Positions 47,307 to 55,700 of a stretch of 64,000 nucleotides of DNA are shown piece by piece. Numbering within the stretch: the first letter of the stretch is position 1; every line of letters starts with the position of its first letter. Under the pieces are notes generated by a model, which ran no database searches, was not told the origin of the DNA, and saw nothing but the letters and a program-made list of their open reading frames with translations. The DNA lies in NCBI GenBank assembly GCA_035438985.1, contig DAORJK010000001.1, positions 62,001 through 126,000 on the forward strand, written 5' to 3'. The translations under genes were made by a program, and so were the position numbers. Origin of the DNA: UBA4408 sp002389785. Lineage in GTDB: Bacteria > Bacteroidota > Bacteroidia > UBA4408.

Positions 47307-47525
47307 TTAAAATTTCTTTAATGGCTCTAACAGATGTGTTAAACCGTTTAACTTTATTTCGTACATGGTTTGTAATAGCATTCCTAACTTACCTTCCGGA
47401 AATCCCTTTCGATTAAACCATTCGAGATAACTAATCGGCAAATTACACAGCACAGTTTCTTTGTAACGTCCAAAAGGCATTTTAACTTTTACTAACTCAA
47501 TCAGTAATTCTGAACTTTGATTCAT
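47307..47525 (-). CDS. DUF3820 protein
   Basis: A 72-residue protein of the DUF3820 family (sometimes labelled putative quorum-sensing-regulated virulence factor, with little functional support). The domain reads MPFGRYKETVLCNLPISYLE then WFNRKGFPEGKLGMLLQ. The open frame extends to 47660, but I start at the ATG at 47525 (MNQSSELLIELVKVKMPFG) because the extension is atypical and Cys/Asn rich. It precedes the ECF sigma gene divergently. Function unknown. Confidence 0.8.
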   Translation of the reverse strand: MNQSSELLIELVKVKMPFGRYKETVLCNLPISYLEWFNRKGFPEGKLGMLLQTMYEIKLNGLTHLLEPLKKF

Positions 47526-47694
47526 AGTTGTAATATGGATGTTTTGAATAGTGGAAGTAAAAATAAAATTTGTTTTGGACGAAAAAATGTTTATTTTTGA
47601 TTCAGTAATAAAATATTTTTTTGCTTTCGCACAATAAATAAAATTTTGCTGCGTTAGCACTTTAATTTTAACAGATATTAACCTCTAACCAAAC

Positions 47695-47758
47695 GAAACC
47701 TCTTATAGAAAAATTTCTACTTTTTTAGTTTAATTATTCATTTAAAAAAGGAGGTTTC
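47695..47758 (+). promoter_or_regulatory. possible Shine-Dalgarno-sequestering leader of the ECF sigma gene
   Basis: The sigma gene has a strong Shine-Dalgarno AAGGAGGT (47748-47755) 5 bases before its ATG at 47760, which is exceptional here. Its GAGGTTTC part (47751-47758) is a perfect complement of GAAACCTC at 47695-47702, and pairs T47703-G47750 and T47704-A47749 extend this to 10 bp. The ~44-base loop contains a small TAGAA/TTCTA hairpin. Folding would hide the ribosome-binding site, suggesting translational control. Structure inferred, not computed. Confidence 0.55.
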
Positions 47759-47759
47759 T

Positions 47760-48341
47760 ATGCACACTTCACATCTCAGCGACAGCGAGCTTATCAACTT
47801 GTATCTTAGTGGCCATGAGGCTTCATTAGGACATTTAATAACGCGTCATAAAAAAAGTGTTTATACCATGATTTGGCAAAAAGTTCAGAACCGTGAACTG
47901 GCCGAAGATATTTTTCAAGATACCTTTATTAAAGTAATTAACTGCTTAAAAAAAGAAGGGTATAAAGAAGAAGGGAAATTTGTGCAATGGATATTGCGTA
48001 TTGCGCGTAATTTGGTAATGGATCATTTTAGAGATTCGAAAAAAATGAAAACGGTAAGTGGTGGCACCGAATACAATATTTTTGATACCTTAAATTTAAA
48101 GGTTTCCAATGTAGAGGACAAGCTTATAAAACGACAAATTCATCTTGACCTTATTCGGATGATTGATGCATTGCCGCCTGATCAAAAGCAAATAGTACTC
48201 ATGAGACACTATGAAGAACTTAGTTTTAAAGAAATAGCAGTCAAATTAAACATCAGTATTAATACAGCTTTGGGACGCATGCGTTACGCTATTTTAAGTT
48301 TGCGAAAACTAATGCACGAAAACAAAGTAATACTCTCGTAA
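47760..48341 (+). CDS. ECF-type RNA polymerase sigma factor
   Basis: A 193-residue sigma-70 factor of the ECF group. Region 2 is about residues 20-85 (SLGHLITRHKKSVYTMIWQK, then AEDIFQDTFIKVINCL) and region 4 about 130-185 (LPPDQKQIVLMRHYEELSF then KEIAVKLNISINTALGRMRY). No anti-sigma factor gene is adjacent, which is unusual for ECFs; a 59-residue gene follows instead. Its ATG has an excellent Shine-Dalgarno that can fold away (see leader). Terminator at 48361. Confidence 0.93.
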   Translation: MHTSHLSDSELINLYLSGHEASLGHLITRHKKSVYTMIWQKVQNRELAEDIFQDTFIKVINCLKKEGYKEEGKFVQWILRIARNLVMDHFRDSKKMKTVSGGTEYNIFDTLNLKVSNVEDKLIKRQIHLDLIRMIDALPPDQKQIVLMRHYEELSFKEIAVKLNISINTALGRMRYAILSLRKLMHENKVILS

Positions 48342-48360
48342 TGCACTTACTAGATTCATA

Positions 48361-48398
48361 AAAAATCACTGTTGATCTTCAACAGTGATTTTTTTTTG
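48361..48398 (+). terminator. terminator after the ECF sigma gene
   Basis: AAAAATCACTGTTGA (48361-48375) is perfectly complementary to TCAACAGTGATTTTT (from 48379), with a 3-base loop and a T run of nine or so. One of the strongest hairpins in the window. Confidence 0.88.
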
Positions 48399-48454
48399 CA
48401 TTTACACAATATTCAATATTCATTGTCGTTAATAGGATAACCAAAAGAAAATAT

Positions 48455-48634
48455 ATGAACAAAACCTCTACACTTAAGAAAGCTAAACTTTCAACTTCTA
48501 AAATAAACAATGTGAATTCCGAAAGTATACCAGAGCCTTCAGCTGAAATTATTGAAGCCCTTTTAAATTACTCAAAAGCTTTGAGTATTGTACCTTCCAA
48601 AACTATCAAGCACATTGAATTGTTGTTGAATTAA
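48455..48634 (+). CDS. 59-residue protein, Bacteroidota small-protein family, next to ECF sigma
   Basis: A short gene with ATG at 48455 and TAA at 48632-48634. The N-terminal half is Ser/Thr/Lys rich; the conserved-looking C-terminal part reads AEIIEALLNYSKALSIVPSK followed by TIKHIELLLN. Small proteins with an ILNYSKAL...KH(I)ELLLN-type end are often seen downstream of sigma-factor genes in this phylum (my recollection, not checked). It might modulate the sigma factor or be unrelated. No signal peptide. Confidence 0.6.
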   Translation: MNKTSTLKKAKLSTSKINNVNSESIPEPSAEIIEALLNYSKALSIVPSKTIKHIELLLN

Positions 48635-48859
48635 TAAATTGCACATATACTTTAAGTTAGCTTCGCAGCTTTTTTTATTTGTATCAGGCTATGCTGTGTT
48701 TGAATCCTTTATAAAGTTCAACTACCTGTATACTGTATTGAATTTTAGCTACTAACTTCCTGTATTCCTGAATTATAGAAGATTATTTATCGCGAAATAT
48801 TGCTTAAAAGTTCGTAATTGATATTTTTAGTGATATTTACAGGATTGGAAAAATAAAGT

Positions 48860-49504
48860 ATGAAGCTTACGCAAAAACAGCGATTTGGAAAGGTAATTGA
48901 TTATTTTAGTAAAAATCAGCCACAGGCCGAAACCGAATTGCACTACAGTTCGCCTTATGAACTATTGGTAGCTGTAATACTTTCGGCACAATGTACCGAT
49001 AAGCGAGTAAACCAAATTACCCCTCCACTTTTTAAGGCTTTCCCAACACCCGAGTTGCTTTCGCTAGCTTCAGTTGAGGAGGTTTTCGGATACATTAAAA
49101 GTATTAGTTATCCTAATAATAAGGCTAAACATTTGGTTGGAATGGCCCAGATGTTAGTGAATGAGTTTAATGGGAATGTTCCCTCCGATATTGAGCTTTT
49201 ACAAAAATTGCCCGGAGTTGGCCGCAAAACTGCTAATGTTATAGCCTCAGTAGTATTTCAAAAACCCGCGATGGCTGTTGATACTCATGTTTTTCGTGTT
49301 TCAAATAGGTTGGGGCTTACTCTGAATTCAAAAACTCCGCTCGAAACTGAAAAGAAATTGGTACGCTATATTCCTAAAAATAAAATTGCAATTGCTCATC
49401 ATTGGCTCATATTACATGGTCGCTACGTGTGCCTTGCACGCAATCCTAAGTGCACTGAATGTAAATTAAGCGAATACTGTTTGTATTTTTCAAAGCTTAC
49501 CTAA
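48860..49504 (+). CDS. nth: endonuclease III
   Basis: Base-excision-repair glycosylase/AP lyase for oxidised pyrimidines. The 214-residue product contains LLVAVILSAQCTDKRVNQIT, the helix-hairpin-helix LPGVGRKTANVI, the catalytic lysine in the hairpin and Asp in VDTHVFRVSNRLGL, and the [4Fe-4S] motif C-X6-C-X2-C-X5-C (CLARNPKCTECKLSEYC). It overlaps the convergent NadR-like gene by 15 bases at the 3' ends. Confidence 0.97.
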   Translation: MKLTQKQRFGKVIDYFSKNQPQAETELHYSSPYELLVAVILSAQCTDKRVNQITPPLFKAFPTPELLSLASVEEVFGYIKSISYPNNKAKHLVGMAQMLVNEFNGNVPSDIELLQKLPGVGRKTANVIASVVFQKPAMAVDTHVFRVSNRLGLTLNSKTPLETEKKLVRYIPKNKIAIAHHWLILHGRYVCLARNPKCTECKLSEYCLYFSKLT

Positions 49505-50023
49505 GCTATTGGGTGGTATGATTTCATTTATAACATTCACTGCTGCATTCATTCGTTCATTCCCCATGCCTTTGATTATTATATAGTTAGCATCTGTTTT
49601 CTTTAACTCTTCTTCGTATTTATTAAACAAAAAAGTGCGCAAATGCGGATGCTCTCTTAAAGGATCTGGCTGCCAAGGTAGGTCTACATCCATTAATAAA
49701 TGTAAAACATAATCAGAAGGTTTCCAGTGTTCACTTATAAAGGCAGGAACAGTATGAAACACATGCTGTGCCCATATTTTAGAAACTAATAAATTGGTAT
49801 CGCAAAAAAGTATTTTGTTTGAAGTAAGTTGGCTGGATTGCTCTAATTCTAGCTGACTTTGGGCAATATGAACGATATCCTCCAACAAATACGGGCGCGC
49901 TAATTCGGCTATATAGTTGCGTGCGTATTCAGGTACAAATGCTGCACCATAGTATTCAGCTAAAGCCACAGTAAGTGTAGATTTGCCGGTAGATTCAGGT
50001 CCAACTAAGGCTATTTTTAGCAT
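49490..50023 (-). CDS. NadR C-terminal-like AAA ATPase/kinase
   Basis: A 177-residue P-loop protein resembling the ribosylnicotinamide kinase part of NadR without its other domains. Walker A is GPESTGKSTLTVAL (about 8-21); FCDTNLLVSKIWAQH follows; and the C-terminal half has WQPDPLREHPHLR with the lid-like basic residues. Family members phosphorylate nicotinamide riboside for NAD salvage; substrate specificity here is inferred. Overlaps nth by 15 bases. Confidence 0.8.
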   Translation of the reverse strand: MLKIALVGPESTGKSTLTVALAEYYGAAFVPEYARNYIAELARPYLLEDIVHIAQSQLELEQSSQLTSNKILFCDTNLLVSKIWAQHVFHTVPAFISEHWKPSDYVLHLLMDVDLPWQPDPLREHPHLRTFLFNKYEEELKKTDANYIIIKGMGNERMNAAVNVINEIIPPNSLGKL

Positions 50024-50134
50024 TTGAAAAGTGCAAGTTGAATTTTTTTGTGTGAATTCACTTTTGTGTAGGAATATATTTTACTTTTGGTCAAAGATAT
50101 TTTTTAAAATCCAATCTACTAAAACCCAAACACA

Positions 50135-50611
50135 ATGAAACTAAATTCGCTCAAAATACTTAGCTTAAGCTTATGCTTTGTAGCCTTTACGGGTATTGCA
50201 TCAGCACAAAAAGCAAAAGTAGTTAAAGACAAATTGCTTGATAAAAAAATATTTGAAATTGAAATCAATGAAGATGGTGCGAAGAAGCCCAAGCCGATTA
50301 AAGATGAAATGAGTTTTACCGGCAATAAAATCAAATCGAAATACATGGACGAAAAATTCATGCTCAATTCAGGAATGTATACCGTTGAAGTAGATACTGC
50401 TTATGTTGAAGGTGAAACGGAAGGTTCTCAGGTACTTGAAAAAACGTTCAATTTTACTGCTGAAAGTGTAAACGGTGATAAAGAGAAATTAGCTTGGACA
50501 GGTTCTGTAACAGGTGAAGATATTGAAGGAACTATTATTTTATCTAAAAAAGACAAGGTAAAAAAGCAGTGGACTTATAGTGGTACACAAAAAGTGAAAA
50601 AGAAAAAATAA
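50135..50611 (+). CDS. exported protein of unknown function
   Basis: A 158-residue protein with a signal peptide (LKILSLSLCFVAFTGIASA, cleavage near residue 23). The mature part is beta-rich and Lys/Glu rich, with DKLLDKKIFEIEINEDGAKK, then EEMSFTGNKIKSKYM-like and late LSKKDKVKKQWTYSG. It has no recognised domain, but the layout suggests a small periplasmic lipid/ligand-binding or META-like protein. Monocistronic, with its own terminator. Confidence 0.6.
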   Translation: MKLNSLKILSLSLCFVAFTGIASAQKAKVVKDKLLDKKIFEIEINEDGAKKPKPIKDEMSFTGNKIKSKYMDEKFMLNSGMYTVEVDTAYVEGETEGSQVLEKTFNFTAESVNGDKEKLAWTGSVTGEDIEGTIILSKKDKVKKQWTYSGTQKVKKKK

Positions 50612-50623
50612 CAGGTATCAAAT

Positions 50624-50664
50624 TAAAAAAAGAGACAGTTCTATCCGGGCTGTCTCTTTTTTTT
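50624..50664 (+). terminator. terminator after the 50135 gene
   Basis: AAAAAGAGACAG (to 50638) pairs with CTGTCTCTTTTT (from 50650) over an 11-base loop; stem flanked by A and T runs. Confidence 0.8.
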
Positions 50665-50812
50665 ATCCATTAAGATTAATCTGCTTGAAGGAAAATAGTG
50701 TCAAAATTTTTTCGTGAAACTAAGTTTCTTGCTGCCTATTTATTTCTATTCTGTTATGTTGCATACAAAATGGAGTAATAAGATAAAAAGAATCAAATGT
50801 ATTAAAGGGGTT

Positions 50813-51523
50813 TTATTGAGTGGGTAGAGGCTTAATTTTTTTAGTTACGATACCGAAATTCAATCCTAGGTTCAATTTTAAATTTGAATTATACAGTGAT
50901 TTTTTACCGTCAAAAGGATCAAAATACACTCTAGGTCTGTTTTCGTATTGCTCCCAAAATTTTATTTTTTTATATCCTAAGCCACCAAAAAAATCGACAC
51001 TCACTGTGCGTGCAATAAAAAGCTGAATACCTACCAATAAATTGATGTTGAAATTACTTTCACCTATATAATAATTATTGGCTCTGAAATTAGGAGTAGA
51101 TAATTTAGCAAATGCATATGATACATGGGGAGAAATATAAAATCCTTGCGGGGAGTAGTTTTTACGAGAAGGGAAAAAACGGTGCGATGCCTGAATTCGA
51201 AAACCACTGATTTTGGCTTTTTGCGCACCAAAAATCCCAAAACTATCTTCCACTGCTTTATAGATAAGCCCTTTGCCTAAATAGCCAATGCCCAATTGAG
51301 TTGACTGTCGTTTCGCAGTGGTAAACTCTGTTAGCAAACGATACTCTCCGGTATACACAAGAGGTCCCCATAATATTGGAATGGGATTAAATTTGATGAT
51401 TGCATGTATTTTTTGAGGATAATTAAAACGAAGCACGATACTGTCTTGACTATACGCACTCTTTGAAACCATATAGGTGAGCACAATGATTAGCATAAAA
51501 GTAAGTCTACTTCTTTTTCGCAT
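50813..51523 (-). CDS. predicted outer-membrane protein, function unknown
   Basis: A 236-residue exported protein, signal peptide LTFMLIIVLTYMVSKSAYSQ. The body alternates aromatic-rich strands (AIIKFNPIPILWGPLVYTGE, FYISPHVSYAFAKLSTPNF), which indicates a beta-barrel. Similar small barrels occur in Bacteroidota under DUF3575-like names, but I cannot place it firmly. Its start lies 1 base after the tsaD stop, so it is translated from the same message. Confidence 0.6.
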   Translation of the reverse strand: MRKRSRLTFMLIIVLTYMVSKSAYSQDSIVLRFNYPQKIHAIIKFNPIPILWGPLVYTGEYRLLTEFTTAKRQSTQLGIGYLGKGLIYKAVEDSFGIFGAQKAKISGFRIQASHRFFPSRKNYSPQGFYISPHVSYAFAKLSTPNFRANNYYIGESNFNINLLVGIQLFIARTVSVDFFGGLGYKKIKFWEQYENRPRVYFDPFDGKKSLYNSNLKLNLGLNFGIVTKKIKPLPTQ

Positions 51524-51524
51524 G

Positions 51525-52535
51525 TTAAAATGTTAGTCGTGCTTTAGGACTTGAGTAGAGTGATGCAAAATCTTGTTTGAGAAATTTATAATAACCACTA
51601 ATTGCAATCATGGCTGCATTGTCGGTGCAATATTCAAATTTTGGAATATACACCTTCCATCCAAACTTATTTGTATTTAACGCATTTCGTAAACCACTGT
51701 TGGCACTCACTCCACCTGCTATTGCAATTTGGTTAATACCAGTTAGCTTGCTTGCCATAGACAATTTTTCCATCAAAATTTTTAATATGCCGTGCTGTAT
51801 TGATGCACAAATATCGTTTAGATGTTGCGCACAAAAATCAGTATTTACTTTGGTATTTTCTTTAATAAAATAGAGCACGGCAGTTTTAAAACCCGAAAAA
51901 CTAAAATTCAATCCATCAATTTTGGGAAGCGGGAATTTGTATGCAAGCGGATTGCCTAGTTGAGCATATTTGTCAATTAAAGGTCCGCCCGGGTAAGGAA
52001 GTCCTAATATCTTAGCTGACTTATCAAAAGCTTCTCCTGCTGCATCATCGAGGGTTTCGCCCAAAATCTCAAAATCAAAATAGTCTTTCACCAACACAAT
52101 TTGTGTGTGCCCTCCCGAAACTGTTAAACATAAAAAAGGGAAGCTTGGGGTATCTTGACCTTCATCAATAAAATGAGCCAAAATATGCGCTTGCATGTGA
52201 TTCACTTCAATCAGAGGAATTTGCAAAGCCGCAGAAAATGATTTAGCAAATGAACCACCCACCAACAAGGAACCTAACAAGCCTGGGCCTTGTGTGTAGG
52301 CAACAGCCGAAATTTGCGATTTACTTATTCCTGCCTTTTTTATGGCAGCATCTACTACAGGAATAATATTTGATTGATGCGCTCTTGAAGCCAATTCAGG
52401 AACAACACCTCCATATTGTTCGTGTATTTTTTGACCGGCTACAACATTGCCAAGAACTTTGTCATTAACTAAAATAGCCGCACCTGTATCGTCACAGGAT
52501 GATTCGATTCCCAGAATAATGATTGGTTGCGGCAT
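51525..52535 (-). CDS. tsaD: tRNA N6-adenosine threonylcarbamoyltransferase
   Basis: Catalytic subunit for the t6A37 modification of ANN-decoding tRNAs. In 336 residues: GIESSCDDTGAAIL at the N-terminus (ATP/metal), HQSNIIPVVDAA, AYTQGPGLLGSLLVG, NHMQAHILAHF (metal-binding His pair HMxxH), TVSGGHTQIV and IAIAGGVSANSGLR. All are standard TsaD motifs. Divergent from tamB, the usual layout in this phylum, and followed by a small barrel protein gene. Confidence 0.97.
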   Translation of the reverse strand: MPQPIIILGIESSCDDTGAAILVNDKVLGNVVAGQKIHEQYGGVVPELASRAHQSNIIPVVDAAIKKAGISKSQISAVAYTQGPGLLGSLLVGGSFAKSFSAALQIPLIEVNHMQAHILAHFIDEGQDTPSFPFLCLTVSGGHTQIVLVKDYFDFEILGETLDDAAGEAFDKSAKILGLPYPGGPLIDKYAQLGNPLAYKFPLPKIDGLNFSFSGFKTAVLYFIKENTKVNTDFCAQHLNDICASIQHGILKILMEKLSMASKLTGINQIAIAGGVSANSGLRNALNTNKFGWKVYIPKFEYCTDNAAMIAISGYYKFLKQDFASLYSSPKARLTF

Positions 52536-52733
52536 AATTAATAAATTTGCAACAAAGGTATTGTATTGATTGGAATTTTTTGAAATCGTTCTTTTTCAAT
52601 TTCAACAAAACACTTTTTACAATTTTTCATTACAGGTCGATTTTGGCTTATATTAATTCAGTTAATTCGTATTGTTATTAAACGACTCATTAAAATATTA
52701 AAAGCTATTGTTGCTTTACTACTGCTGCTGCTA

Positions 52734-55700
52734 TTGGGCGTTTATGCCCTCATGCGGAGCAGTGTATTGCAAACCATGCTAGTTCATAAAATTAGCGACT
52801 ACCTAAGCGACAAGTTAAAAACTGAAGTAAGGGTTGGAAAAGTGGATTTTGAATTGTTCAGAACATTTGTCCTTGAAGATGTATTTATTCGTGATTTACA
52901 CAAAGATACCTTACTGTATGCCGGGCAACTAAAACTAGAAGTAAAAAATTACAACCTTCAAAAAAATGTGTTCATTTTTAAATCTGCTCAAATTAGCAAT
53001 ACTCGAATCAACCTTGTTCAATATAAAAACGAACACTATTTAAATTTTCAATTCATTGCAGATGCATTTAGTAACAACGATACTAGCCAAAGCAAAACTA
53101 AACCGCTAAGTGTGTGGTGTCGCAATTTTGAACTAATAAATGTTGATTTTTCATACCGCTACCAAAACGATACTACCCCAAATTTTGGAATCAATTACAA
53201 TGCTGCACATGTTAAAAACATAAACGCACTCTTGGCTAATGTATATCTCGATGGGGATACGGTTAATGCACATGTGGCTAATTTATCGGCCCGAGAAATA
53301 AGTGGCTTTGAACTCAAAAAATTCAAAGCCGACGTGCGTTTCAGCAAAGTGTTTATGCTGTATAAAAACCTCGATTTTTTAACCAACCACAGTCATGTTT
53401 CAACGGATTTGCTTTCGTTTCGTTTTAACGATTGGGACGATTTTAACCATTTCGAAGAAAGAGTTTACATGTCGGCTGTATTTAAAAAGAGTTTAGTAGA
53501 AATGGAAGACATCGCTTACTTCGCTCCAGAACTTGAGGGAATTAAAAAAACGCTTACGCTGAGTGGTGATGTGCACGGGACTGTGAGCGACCTCAACGGA
53601 AGAAAAGTAAAAATTGCTTTTGGAAAAAATTCAAATTTAATAGGTGATTTTAATTTAAATGGATTACCTTATCTCAAGGAAACATTTGTTCATCTAAAAA
53701 TTGATGAGTTATCGACCGATTACCACGATTTGCAAAGTATACCTACTGCTCCATTTACTAGCAAAGAATATTTACAACTACCTCACAACATTGAACGTTT
53801 AGGCGATTTAAAGTTTAAAGGAAATTTCACCGGATTTTACAACGATTTTGTGGCATATGGTAAGTTAGATACTGAACTGGGAACAATTGCATCAGATATT
53901 CAATTAAAACAAAAAACAGAAAACAAACCGGTTACATACAAAGGCAAATTGATAACTACTGAATTTGATTTGGGAAGTTATTATGGACTTAAGGATGTAT
54001 TTAGAAACATTACCTTGGATGTGAATATTGAAGGAGGCGGATTGCACATCAATGATATAAATGCAGAAATTAATGGTACTATTGCTAGCTTTGAATTTCA
54101 AAAGTACAGGTACAAGAATATTCAGGTAGCTGGAAATTTTGCCAAGAATGTTTTCAATGGAAAATTTGGAATTGAAGAGGAAAATGTTGCACTTACTTTT
54201 GACGGAGACATTGATTTAACCGGCAAATTGCCCTATCTTGATTTTACTACAGAAATTAAAAAAGCGGACTTAAGTAAACTCAATTTATTTAAAACAAAAA
54301 ACAACATTAATTTTTCGACTCTTGCCAAAGTTCAATTGAAAGGCGATGACATTGATAATTTAGCCGGAAGCATACAATTAACGAATACGAATTTTGTACA
54401 AAACGGCAAATCGGTTTTAGTTCAAAATTGCGAACTCAGCTCACAATTCAATCCTAAGGAAAGGTCGATGTATCTTAAAAGTGATTTTGCAGATGCAGAA
54501 ATAAAAGGTGATTTCAATTTGCAAAACTTGGGAACGACACTGCGTAAAATGCTCGCCAATTATATTCCAGCTGTTGTTGAGGTGGAGGATACAAAAAAGA
54601 ATATTCCATCTCAAAACTTTGAATTTAAATTTTTGGCAAAAAAATCAGAAGCGCTTAGTTTGGTGCTCTTCGAAAATTTATGTATTTATAATAACACGAT
54701 TGCTTCCGGAAGTTATAATTCTAATGACAATACTGTAAAAATAACAGCCTCTGCGCCAATGTTGGAGTTGTTCGATAAAAAAATAACCAACCTTCTGATA
54801 GACTCAAAAAACGAAAGCAATCAATTAAATCTTTCGCTAACTGCACAAAGCTTTTTGCTTACTGATAGCAATTCCATTAAAAACTTACTGATTTATGCAA
54901 GTGCCAGCAACGACAGCATGAAATTTAAAACACAATGGGTAAACAATGATCTCCTCAACAATAAAGGTAAACTTAGTGGCTATGCGGCTTTTGAACCCAA
55001 CAATAAAATAGCAATACACTTCGCTCCTTCCGAAATTATTGTAGAAGATTCATTGTGGACAATTAATTCAGGCAATCGGGTAATGATTGACAAAAAAGCT
55101 ATTTTCTTTAGCAATTTTATATTGAGCCATCAAAAACAAAGTATAAAAGTTGCCGGATTAATTACCGACAATGAAGGTGATAAATTAGCTATAGACTTGA
55201 CTGATTTTAACTTGGAATTATTAAATCCGCTGATGCGAAAAAATGATGTATTGTTGAAAGGAATTGTAAATGGCAGTATGACTGTTTCGGGCCTGTATTC
55301 GAATTTACTTTTTTCGTCAAGTTTAACATTTAACGCATTATCCATTAATGATGAACTGCTGGGAGAAGGCTCCGTGCTTGCATTATGGGATAATCAAAAA
55401 GAATCAATAGCCATAAATGGACGATTCTTACGAGGAGAAATTCCGACCATCGGTATAAGTGGTTTTTACTATCCAACTAGAAGCGAAAATAACCTTGATT
55501 TTGAATTAAATTTTCAGAAAACACAGCTGAAAATGCTTGAAAAATACACCCAGGATATAATTAGCAAAATAAATGGAACCGCTACCGGAGATTTAATTGT
55601 TTCGGGCTCTCCCAAAAAACCTATTTTAAATGGAACACTCGAATTACAACGCGCGGGATTTTTAGTTGATTACCTCAATACCAATTATACCTTTAGCGCA

